Origin: JACKAQ01 sp020634975 [NCBI: Calditrichia bacterium] | GTDB lineage: Bacteria > Calditrichota > Calditrichia > RBG-13-44-9 | Direction of reading: 5' to 3' | DNA: 64,000 bases | Assembly (NCBI GenBank): GCA_020634975.1 | Contig: JACKAQ010000001.1 | Location: forward strand, 1,860,001 to 1,924,000 | Shown here: piece after piece, positions 7,864-15,648 of the stretch | Numbering within the stretch: position 1 is the stretch's first letter | How the letters are laid out: each line of letters begins with the position of its first letter | Made by a program: the position numbers and the translations under genes | The notes under the pieces: generated by a model | Databases searched by the model: none | What the model saw: the letters and a program-made list of their open reading frames with translations, nothing else | Told to the model about the DNA's origin: nothing

Positions 7864-10593
7864 TTAAAACCGGAAAACGATACCGGTGCGAACGGTGCGG
7901 CGAATGTCCACGTTTTCCGGGTTCGCCTGCCGGTCGTTGCTCTGGATGGAGGTATCGCCGGCATCCCACGGATCGCCGGTTTGCGTCCATACGCGCAGCA
8001 CGTTGATGTGATCGAAAATGTTCTCAACCCGCAGATACCAATCAATATCCGCATCAAACAGGTTGAAACGTTTGTTCAGCCGCAAATCCACCTGATTCAC
8101 CCACGGTTTGCGGGCGGAGTTGCGCTCCGGCACGATGGTCGCATCCGGATTTCGCGACGACGGTGTGTACGGCAAACCGCTGGCAGCGCGGAGCAGGAAA
8201 TTCGCGGTGAGATTTCCCAACGGATGAAATCCGCCAAGTTCCGGGCCAAAATCACGGGGCAATCCGATATCCAGATTGACGTTAAAGCTATGCCGCCGGT
8301 CGAAATCCAGCGGGAAATTGCGGTTCGGACGCAAAAATGCATCGTCCTCGCGATAGAGCGTGTAGCCTTCCAACGGATCGGATTCGTTGCCCTGCGCAAT
8401 CATCAGCGTGTAGTTCAACGATCCCGCAAAGTAGTTGCTGTAGCGTTTGTTCAGTGTAACGTCCACACCCTGCACGCGACCGTAATCGGCATTCACAAAC
8501 ACGGTGTAATCCCTGCCGGAAAAATAGTAAAAGCTGGAAATCAGGTTGTCGATGTCTTTGTAATATGCGGTCACCTCAAGCGCGTAATCGGCGCCGAGCT
8601 GCTGTTTGATGCCTGCCTCGAACGCAGTAGTTTCCTCCGGCTCCAGCCCCGGATTGCCGATCAGCGGATCGTTCGCCAGCAAATCATCCAGCCCGTTATT
8701 GCGATACAAATCGTAATACCGCGGAATCTGGAAAAACTGCCCGTATGCGAAATGGAACACGGTTGTCGCGGAAATCGGGTGCGCTAAACCGATGCGTGGA
8801 CTGAACTTATAACGAAGCGGCACATTTTCTTCCGGCACGGTGATGATGCTGGTTTCGCCGCTGCTGTTGGTAACGGTTTGCAAAATTTTCCCCGGATCGC
8901 TGAAATAAGTGTCTTTCGCATCGAACATATCGAAACGTAGCCCGAGATTGACAATCAGGAATGACAGCTCGATTTTATCTTGCAAATACGCCGCAAATTC
9001 GACCGGTTTTTGCTCGAAAAATTCCAACTGTTCGCGCGGCGGCATACCTACGCGATGCCGGAAAATGGTGTGTTGCCGCAGCTCGATACCGGTTTTCACC
9101 TGATTGTAGCGGTTCATCTGACTGATCACATCTACATCGAAATCCAGCGTGGTGGAATGGGTGTTGCGCCAATAGCGCACGTCGCCAATCTGGAAACTGC
9201 CGTCCAATCCCTGATAAAATCCGCGCGTGAGGTAATCGCTGGAAATCAGCTCGCCGGTGTTCGGATCGGTGACCACCGAGCGTCCGGGCACGTAATTGCG
9301 CTCTGCGTTGTAAATTCGCGAGAGGCTCACGTTGTAAAATGTGGATTTCGAGAGCGTGTGGGTAATTTTCCCGGTGAAACGGGTTTTCAGGTCGCGGCTG
9401 ATCGGGTAGCTGCCGATTTCCGGTTCGCTGTTCGCAAAAAATTGCCAATATTTGTATTGGTGATTGTAATCCTGATACCACAGCGTTGACCAATCCGCGT
9501 TCAACTGGAATTTGAGCGTCGGCAAAATATTGACGGTCAGTTTGGATGACAGCACGCGATCCAGCTCGAAGCCGTAGGGCAGCGGGCTTTCCTCATTGCG
9601 GAACGTTCCGGCGACAAAAAAATGGGCGTTGTTGCCAAATCCCGGCACCGGACCGCTGACGCTGGCGTTCAATTTCCCGGCGACATCCACACCGACAATA
9701 TTTCCGGTGATCGAATTATCGAACAGATCGAAATCGCGATAGGCGGATTCGCCATTGCTGCGCACGAGATCGCGGAAATCGGATTGCTGATCGGGCGTGA
9801 GCGATTTTACATCGTCCAGTTGCAACTGCCAGTCCGCCTGATGATAGGGCGAGCTGTTCAACTGCGCCGATTCGTATTGCAGCTTGAATTTGTATTCCGG
9901 GCTGCCCTCTTTGGTGACAATGTTCACCACGCCGGAAAGTGCGTTGCCATATTCCGCATTGAAGGTGCCGGAAATAACTTCCATTTCCTGAATCGCTTCC
10001 ACATCCACATTGCCGCCGAGACTGTTGTCGAACGGATTGCGAACGTAGGTGCCATCCACCAAATACGTCACTTCGCCGAGGCGACCGCCGCGAATGTGGA
10101 TGCCGCCATCTTCATCGCGGGTGACGCCGGACTGGATCGCCAGCACCTCGTTGAGGGTGGAAACTGGCAGTTTGTCGGCAATTTGGGAACCGTCGATCAC
10201 CGAGCGTTTGGAGGTGATGTCTTTCTGGATCAGCGGACGTTCCGCCACCACGGTGATCGCGTTTTCTAGTTGCACGGTGGTTTCCTGCATCGGCACCCGC
10301 ACTTCGGTGGTTTGATCCACCGACACATTCACGTTGCGATATTCAACGGTCTGGTAACCGATGTAGCTGATCTGCAGCGTGTAGCTGCCCGGCGGCACAT
10401 TCGTGATAAAAAAGTAGCCGTCCGCATCGGTTGCCGCGCCCATGCCCAATTCCAGAATGGCCACATTTACGCCAACCAATGGCTCGCCATCGCGTTGTTG
10501 GGAAACGGTACCGACAATTTTACCAGTTGTCCCGGCAAAGACCGATCCGGCTATCATCAACAAAAACAGGCAGTTGATAACTTTTTTTAGCAT
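7864..10593 (-). CDS. TonB-dependent outer-membrane receptor with carboxypeptidase-like N-terminal domain
   Basis: The start is set at the ATG at 10593 (MLKKVINC), because CGGAGATAACA lies directly before it and the longer frame upstream runs through a REP-like repeat. The 909-residue protein has a signal peptide (1-20), a CarboxypepD_reg-like beta-sandwich (about 22-105, ending VPPGSYTLQISYIGYQ), a plug domain (about 115-225, with ISGTFNAEYGNALSGVVNIVTKEG) and a long beta-barrel ending in TVRTGIVFRF, a typical aromatic terminus. Such receptors bring siderophores, vitamins or glycans across the outer membrane with energy from TonB. No SusD is adjacent, so glycan uptake is not indicated. The ligand is unknown. 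Followed by the 962-residue secreted protein. Confidence 0.93.
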   Translation of the reverse strand: MLKKVINCLFLLMIAGSVFAGTTGKIVGTVSQQRDGEPLVGVNVAILELGMGAATDADGYFFITNVPPGSYTLQISYIGYQTVEYRNVNVSVDQTTEVRVPMQETTVQLENAITVVAERPLIQKDITSKRSVIDGSQIADKLPVSTLNEVLAIQSGVTRDEDGGIHIRGGRLGEVTYLVDGTYVRNPFDNSLGGNVDVEAIQEMEVISGTFNAEYGNALSGVVNIVTKEGSPEYKFKLQYESAQLNSSPYHQADWQLQLDDVKSLTPDQQSDFRDLVRSNGESAYRDFDLFDNSITGNIVGVDVAGKLNASVSGPVPGFGNNAHFFVAGTFRNEESPLPYGFELDRVLSSKLTVNILPTLKFQLNADWSTLWYQDYNHQYKYWQFFANSEPEIGSYPISRDLKTRFTGKITHTLSKSTFYNVSLSRIYNAERNYVPGRSVVTDPNTGELISSDYLTRGFYQGLDGSFQIGDVRYWRNTHSTTLDFDVDVISQMNRYNQVKTGIELRQHTIFRHRVGMPPREQLEFFEQKPVEFAAYLQDKIELSFLIVNLGLRFDMFDAKDTYFSDPGKILQTVTNSSGETSIITVPEENVPLRYKFSPRIGLAHPISATTVFHFAYGQFFQIPRYYDLYRNNGLDDLLANDPLIGNPGLEPEETTAFEAGIKQQLGADYALEVTAYYKDIDNLISSFYYFSGRDYTVFVNADYGRVQGVDVTLNKRYSNYFAGSLNYTLMIAQGNESDPLEGYTLYREDDAFLRPNRNFPLDFDRRHSFNVNLDIGLPRDFGPELGGFHPLGNLTANFLLRAASGLPYTPSSRNPDATIVPERNSARKPWVNQVDLRLNKRFNLFDADIDWYLRVENIFDHINVLRVWTQTGDPWDAGDTSIQSNDRQANPENVDIRRTVRTGIVFRF

Positions 10594-10688
10594 TGTTATC
10601 TCCGTTAAAATACAGTGTTTGGGTGGTAAAGTGTTTTGTGTTTCCGGCAATTGTGATTTTGGCGCAAACCGTTTACAGAAAACCGCCG

Positions 10689-10750
10689 GGAGACCCCTGC
10701 CTTCGCAGGGGTGACCATGCGTTGTCATTCCTGCGAAGGCAGGAATCTCC
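10689..10750. repeat. Pair of inverted REP-like palindromes
   Basis: Elements GGAGACCCCTGC..GCAGGGGTGAC (10689-10715) and GTCATTCCTGCG..GCAGGAATCTCC (10724-10750) face each other across eight bases. They belong to the same family as those at 3670 and 7764. They lie upstream of the receptor start and make a false N-terminal extension of its reading frame. Confidence 0.8.
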
Positions 10751-10850
10751 GATTGAAAATGCACGCGTTGACAACCACAAACCAACAATCGAACACAAAA
10801 ACACAATACCACTTAAACACGTTAACACATCAACACACGAACACCAAAAT

Positions 10851-12392
10851 TTACCGCACCAACAACATTTTGCGGGTGAGCGTTTGTTTGTCGCTGCTGA
10901 GGCGATAGAAATAGACACCGCTGGAAACCGGATTTCCGGCATCGTTGCGGGCATCCCAAACGGATGTGTATTCACCCACGGTATAATTGCGATTGGTTAA
11001 GGTGCGCACTTTTTCACCCAAAATATTGAAAATGTTCAACTCATATTCACCAGCATTCAAAATATTAAAACTGATTTTAGTGCTCGGGTTGAACGGATTC
11101 GGGTAGTTCTGCGCCAACGAAAATTCTCCGGGGATTTGTGTTTGCAAATCATCCAGACTCAGCACAGCATCCAACGGGACATAGCCATAAACAATCGCCA
11201 ATGAATCCGGATCGTTCTGGTTAATAAAATAACTTTCCCGCCAGGCCATGGCAATTCCGTCGCCGGTTACCCGGGGATCCATTCCCTGATAGCCCGCGTC
11301 ATGAGAAGGGCGGCTCAGGGTAATCTGATCTGTCCAGCTGGCGCCACCATCTTTGGAGCCTACGAGCGCAATTTCATCAATGCCGATGGTATCATTCGGA
11401 ACGGCACGCTGGTATGCGACATACAGATATTCATTGGCATCAATAACGATCGATGGTCTTGTTGCATCAAATCCTGTATCTACAGCAGTATTGAAAGAGC
11501 TCGGCCAGGATTGATCACCCCATGCTTTTTGTTTGATCTGCAAGCCATATACACCCGAAATTCTTCCACGCCACACGATATGAATATTATCCGAATTATC
11601 CAGCACAGCCCAGGAATAGCGGTTGTTGGTCGTCGAAGTATCGGTAACAACCATTTCGCCGGACCATTGCGTTCCGTCAAACTGGTTCATGAAAATATCA
11701 TCCGTCACCTGGGATTCAAACCAGGTAGCTACCATTTTGCCATTGCTGCCTCGCGCCAGATTCACCCGGGCGGTTTCGATACTGGTGCCGCCGATGATGC
11801 CGTCGGCAGAGGAAAGGGTATCGGGAGCAGCGCTCCAAGTTGAACCCGCATCGTCGCTGCGCGCACAGAGTACCCATTCTGCGCCATCTGATTCACTATC
11901 GGTATTCCAAACAACAAAAACTTTACCGTCGCTGCCCACAGCTACGTTGGGTTCTTCCGATTTTAGCGCATTGCCGGATACTTCTGCCGGGGCAGACCAG
12001 TTGCTACCATCATACTTGGAAAACATCACACCATAATTGCTGGAAGCATCTGCCCTTTGTTGCCATACAACATACAAATTTCCATTGTCATCGGCGGCAA
12101 TCGCGGCATTGCTGGCAGTTCCGCCTGCGGGATTATTGGATAATGCAACCGGCGGAAACCAGGTTTGAAACGCATCATCGTATTGCGAATAAACGATCTG
12201 CCCGTTCGCATCCGGATCTGCCCAAATGACAAACAGTTTTCCATCACTTGTTCGGGCAACATGGCTGCCGTGATTGTAATACATCGCGGAATTGTTTACA
12301 ACCGGGCCGGCAACTTCCGATGTGGTTATCTGGGAAAATGCAACGCCCACACAAAAAAGCAAAACAAACAATACTGCGGTAAATTTGGACAT
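10851..12392 (-). CDS. Sialidase-type (BNR/Asp-box) beta-propeller protein with type IX sorting tag
   Basis: I choose the ATG at 12392 (MSKFTAV), since GGAGG lies 6-10 bases before it and inside the longer frame. The 513-residue protein has a signal peptide (1-21, ending VAFSQ). Residues 25-410 form repeated strands with Asp-box motifs such as SDDAGSTW and SKDGGASW, the mark of sialidase-fold propellers. The catalytic Arg triad and Tyr of true sialidases are not evident, so binding rather than hydrolysis is possible. The last 90 residues (NYPNPFNPSTKISF ... SGVYFYRL) are a type IX secretion sorting domain. It follows the small response regulator by 20 bases. Confidence 0.85.
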   Translation of the reverse strand: MSKFTAVLFVLLFCVGVAFSQITTSEVAGPVVNNSAMYYNHGSHVARTSDGKLFVIWADPDANGQIVYSQYDDAFQTWFPPVALSNNPAGGTASNAAIAADDNGNLYVVWQQRADASSNYGVMFSKYDGSNWSAPAEVSGNALKSEEPNVAVGSDGKVFVVWNTDSESDGAEWVLCARSDDAGSTWSAAPDTLSSADGIIGGTSIETARVNLARGSNGKMVATWFESQVTDDIFMNQFDGTQWSGEMVVTDTSTTNNRYSWAVLDNSDNIHIVWRGRISGVYGLQIKQKAWGDQSWPSSFNTAVDTGFDATRPSIVIDANEYLYVAYQRAVPNDTIGIDEIALVGSKDGGASWTDQITLSRPSHDAGYQGMDPRVTGDGIAMAWRESYFINQNDPDSLAIVYGYVPLDAVLSLDDLQTQIPGEFSLAQNYPNPFNPSTKISFNILNAGEYELNIFNILGEKVRTLTNRNYTVGEYTSVWDARNDAGNPVSSGVYFYRLSSDKQTLTRKMLLVR

Positions 12393-12412
12393 TATTACCT
12401 CCATTAAGTTGG

Positions 12413-12790
12413 TTATTTGGTATAAATTGGCATCAAAAAATGTTGAATTCGCTCAATAATGGTTCGAAATGGCAAGTCTTTAGAAATAATTTCGAGCCTG
12501 ATATCGTTCAGCGCTTCAAAATCGATCAGCTCACGCGCGGTTTCGGGATGCGATGTGAGCACTATGGTTGGCACTAGTTGTCGCCGCGATTGCAGCATGC
12601 TGATAAATTCGTAGCCCGGCAGGTGCGGCAGCATCAAATCAACAATCAGCAAATCGAAACGGGTTTTATCGAACATTTCTGCGGCTTTCAGCGGATTTTC
12701 GTATTCCTGCACATCGTGGCCCGCTTTTTTCAACGCGAACCGCAACGCATTCCGGATGGTTTTTTCATCTTCGAGAATCAGAATTTTCAT
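12413..12790 (-). CDS. Single-domain response regulator (CheY-like receiver)
   Basis: The 125-residue protein starts at the ATG at 12790 (MKILILEDE), preceded by AAAGGAAG. It is a receiver domain and nothing more: acidic pair LEDE at 7-9, phospho-acceptor Asp51 in LLIVDLMLP, the Thr of VLTS, and the conserved Lys in IISKDLPF. With no output domain it must act by protein contact. A sigma-54-like promoter sits 34 bases upstream, and the NtrC-type regulator is two genes upstream, so it may answer to that system. The tagged propeller gene follows closely. Confidence 0.92.
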   Translation of the reverse strand: MKILILEDEKTIRNALRFALKKAGHDVQEYENPLKAAEMFDKTRFDLLIVDLMLPHLPGYEFISMLQSRRQLVPTIVLTSHPETARELIDFEALNDIRLEIISKDLPFRTIIERIQHFLMPIYTK

Positions 12791-12823
12791 CGAACTTCCT
12801 TTAGTAGCAATGATGTTGTATTC

Positions 12824-12839
12824 AACAAAAGCAGTGCCA
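12824..12839 (-). promoter_or_regulatory. Possible sigma-54 (-24/-12) promoter before the small response regulator
   Basis: On the minus strand TGGCAC-TGCTT-TTGTT has the -24 GG and the -12 G with the ten-base spacing sigma-54 needs. The -12 element reads GT, not the usual GC. It lies 34 bases before the ATG at 12790, in a gap after the neighbouring gene, and an NtrC-type activator is encoded close by. Confidence 0.35.
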
Positions 12840-12965
12840 CAATGAAAAAACATGCGGTAAGCATCAATAAAATAATAGCTTACAGAGATTTTCTATCGAA
12901 TAAAAACCGATTGGCTGTGAAACAAAATTCACAGAATTTCAAAAAACGTGAATTTCGCTTCACAA

Positions 12966-14249
12966 TTATTTGGTGAGAAACAGCGGCAACACCTGCTGTC
13001 CGGCCGCGCTGCGGAGCTGTGCGAAATAGCTGCCACCGCTCCAGTTTGCGGCATTCACGATGAAAGCATGTTCACCGGGCGCGAATTGTCCGGCTGCAAC
13101 CGTTTGCACTTCGCGACCGAGATTGTCAAAAATTTTCAGGGAAATTTCCGCGGATGTTTCCAGCGAAAAAACAAGTGTTGTGATGGGATTAAACGGATTT
13201 GGATATGCCGAAAACAGCCCGAACGTAGCCGGCTGTACCGGTTGCGGCGCAATTGCGGTCACCGGCTGGATGTTCGCGTTCAGCGCGGCAATCAGCTTGC
13301 TATACAGCGAATAATTATCACGAATGTTTCGCGATTGCTCGATATGCATAAAATAACCGTTGGGCGTGGTCGCTGCCTGGTTGCAGGGATTGCTGCTGCC
13401 GTTGGTGAATCGCCCCTGTGTGTTGGTGCCGCCGGTCAGCGAGCAGGACGACGTGCCGTCACCGGCAACAGAGGCGGTCACACCACCGGAATTCAGCAGG
13501 TGCGCTTTGATGTCCAGCAAAATTTGGGTGGGCGTATTGCCCACGCCGCTGCTCATAAAAAAGTTCGGGCAGCTGCTCTGCGCATGACCATGTAAGTTGA
13601 TGGAATACAACTGGTTAACATGAGTGGTTATGACTTCGTGAAACAGCTGAAACAGCGCATTTTCGAAATGTGCCATATCCGAAACGCGATACGGCTGGCT
13701 GCTCCCGCCGCAGGCGCTGGTGGTGCCGCTGCAACTCGATTCCTCTGAGTTGGCACAGCGATGGGTACCGCTCATCAGCAAAAAACGCGCGCCGGTTTCC
13801 CGGAACACATCCGCACCTTCGCGGTGCGTGTTGGTGTCGTATCGCGCATGCGGCACCTCGATGGCAACTTGCCGCAGATAGTCCGGATTCACCAAAAATG
13901 TTCCCCAGCCGCGCTCGATCGGCGCGTTCTCTTTGAGCATGTAAAACACCCGATTTTGGTAGCCGGTATCGGTAAATTCGATGAGTTGGTAATAGGGGAA
14001 ATCCGCTTTCACGATGCTGTCTGCCCGCAGAAAATCCGCATCCACAAGCGTGTTGAACAGAACAGACCATTTTTGAAGGGTGGCAAAGGAGGGAATCACA
14101 AAACCGTTGCTGCCGGAACCCGGCATCGCGCTGACGATGGATACAATTTCGCTTTTGAGATCGCCCGAAACCTGGGGAATTTGCGCATTCGCGCTCAGGC
14201 AAATCGCGAAAATCATCGCCGCGATAAAATGTTTAGCTCGTGTCATCAT
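12966..14249 (-). CDS. Secreted N-formylglutamate-amidohydrolase-like protein with sorting tag
   Basis: The 427-residue protein has a signal peptide (about 1-23, ending ANAQ) and starts inside the end of the NtrC-type gene, so the two are translationally linked. Residues 110-330 carry a run of metal-hydrolase-like motifs: EVPHARYDTNT, a GTHRCAN segment, INLHGHA and MHIEQSRNIRD. The order of His and Glu motifs recalls the N-formylglutamate amidohydrolase fold, a zinc hydrolase related to carboxypeptidases, though identity is not sure. The middle is rich in cysteines, which suggests disulfides. The C-terminal 85 residues (AYPNPFNPITTLVF) are a type IX sorting domain. It is oddly placed inside a signalling operon. 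Confidence 0.6.
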   Translation of the reverse strand: MMTRAKHFIAAMIFAICLSANAQIPQVSGDLKSEIVSIVSAMPGSGSNGFVIPSFATLQKWSVLFNTLVDADFLRADSIVKADFPYYQLIEFTDTGYQNRVFYMLKENAPIERGWGTFLVNPDYLRQVAIEVPHARYDTNTHREGADVFRETGARFLLMSGTHRCANSEESSCSGTTSACGGSSQPYRVSDMAHFENALFQLFHEVITTHVNQLYSINLHGHAQSSCPNFFMSSGVGNTPTQILLDIKAHLLNSGGVTASVAGDGTSSCSLTGGTNTQGRFTNGSSNPCNQAATTPNGYFMHIEQSRNIRDNYSLYSKLIAALNANIQPVTAIAPQPVQPATFGLFSAYPNPFNPITTLVFSLETSAEISLKIFDNLGREVQTVAAGQFAPGEHAFIVNAANWSGGSYFAQLRSAAGQQVLPLFLTK

Positions 14250-15648
14250 CTTTCAATCCGTATCGTTTGATTTTTTTGCTCAACCCTTCCCGGGATTCGC
14301 CAATTATTTCCGCAACCTTGCTGATGTTTCCACTGTATCTTTCCAAATAATGCCGGATGTAGCGTTTTTCAAAATTCTCGATCAACTGCTGACGCGCTTC
14401 TTTGATGGGCAAATCCAGCAGCCCGTCAAACGGATCGGACGGCTGCAACGCGTTGCCGAGGCTGTAAAATACCAGATCAGATTCCTGCACTTCCTGCCCC
14501 GGACAAATGATGTAGAGTCGCTCCATCATATTTTTGAGCTGGCGAATGTTACCGGGCCAATTATATTCCTGCAATTTCCGGATGATATTTTCGCCGAAAA
14601 CCAGTTCCCGCCCCTTTTGCTGGGCAAGTTTTTTGCGGAAATATTCGATCAGCGCGGCGATATCCTCCCGGCGCTGCCGCAGCGGCGGCAAATGGATGCG
14701 CACCACATTCAGCCGGTAATACAAATCCTCCCGGAAATTGCCGTCGCGAACCATTTCTTCCAGATTTTTATTGGTCGCCGCAACGATCCGCACATCCGCG
14801 AAAACCGGCTGCGAACCGCCCACGCGATAGAACATTTTTTCCTGCAAAAACCGCAATAGCTTAACTTGCAACTCCAGCGGAAAATCGCCGATTTCATCGA
14901 GAAACACCGTGCCTTTGTTAGCGCGTTCGAACATCCCGATGTGCTGTTGGTGCGCATTGGTAAACGCGCCTTTTTCGTGCCCGAACAACTGGCTTTCCAG
15001 CAGCGACGCGGGCATGTTGGCAACATCCACCACCACAAATTTTTCACGGCTGCGGGTGGCGCTGTTCAGGTGAACGGTTCGGGCGATCAGCTCTTTGCCT
15101 GTGCCGCTTTCGCCGGTAATCAGCACGGTCGATTCGTTATCTTCGCCGGCGCGTGCCGCCAAATCCAGCGTTTTCCGGATCACCGGACTTTCGCCGATAA
15201 TCTGATCCTGCGTGCTCCACAATGCCAGATTATCCTGCAAATGCTGTACCTTTTCCGAAAGGCGCATATTTGCCAGCCACAACTTGCGGGTTTCGAGCAG
15301 CTTTTCCACTTTCAGCACAATTTCATCGCGGGAAAAATCTTTGGTGATGTAATCCTGCGCGCCCGCTTTCATCGCTTTCACGGCGCTTTCGAACGAGCCG
15401 TACGCGGTCATCACCAGCACCGGCGTTTTGGGGTGCGTTTGGCGAACGTGCGCCACCAAACCGAGTCCCTGCTGTTCGTCCGGCAATCGCAAATCCACAA
15501 TCGCGAGATCGAATTCGCGCACCTGCAACTGCTGTTTTGCCGCCGCAACGTGCTCCGCTTCCACGGCTTCCGTTGCCATGGATTTGAGAATCATGCCCAA
15601 CCCTCTGCGGGCGTTCCGTTCGTCATCAACGATCAATACGCGGTTCAT
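14233..15648 (-). CDS. NtrC-family sigma-54-dependent response regulator (variant GAFTNA loop)
   Basis: The 471-residue protein begins at the ATG at 15648 ([10 protein letters not shown]) after AAGAGGTGG. The receiver domain (1-120) has DD at 8-9, phospho-acceptor Asp52 and Lys103. The AAA+ domain (about 148-380) has Walker A GESGTGKE (179-186), Walker B FLDEIGDF, and arginine-finger region [10 protein letters not shown]. The sigma-54 contact loop reads GAFTNA (227-232), not GAFTGA. A Fis-type helix-turn-helix closes the protein ([21 protein letters not shown]). Its start overlaps the end of the histidine kinase by 23 bases, so the two form a two-component pair. It would activate sigma-54 promoters, possibly the one at 12824. 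Confidence 0.95.
   Translation of the reverse strand: MNRVLIVDDERNARRGLGMILKSMATEAVEAEHVAAAKQQLQVREFDLAIVDLRLPDEQQGLGLVAHVRQTHPKTPVLVMTAYGSFESAVKAMKAGAQDYITKDFSRDEIVLKVEKLLETRKLWLANMRLSEKVQHLQDNLALWSTQDQIIGESPVIRKTLDLAARAGEDNESTVLITGESGTGKELIARTVHLNSATRSREKFVVVDVANMPASLLESQLFGHEKGAFTNAHQQHIGMFERANKGTVFLDEIGDFPLELQVKLLRFLQEKMFYRVGGSQPVFADVRIVAATNKNLEEMVRDGNFREDLYYRLNVVRIHLPPLRQRREDIAALIEYFRKKLAQQKGRELVFGENIIRKLQEYNWPGNIRQLKNMMERLYIICPGQEVQESDLVFYSLGNALQPSDPFDGLLDLPIKEARQQLIENFEKRYIRHYLERYSGNISKVAEIIGESREGLSKKIKRYGLKDDDTS

Noticed and set aside
7764-10750. CRISPR-like repeats
   Set aside because: The repeats are palindromic, differ in base detail, are not evenly spaced and have no spacers or cas genes.
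10594-10812. A 73-residue N-terminal extension of the TonB receptor frame
   Set aside because: It is read through REP-like palindromes, giving the IPAFAGMT-type peptide known from false translations, and a proper signal peptide with ribosome-binding site starts at 10593.
10851-12392. Calling the Asp-box propeller an active sialidase
   Set aside because: Only the fold repeats are visible; the catalytic Arg triad and Tyr could not be found.
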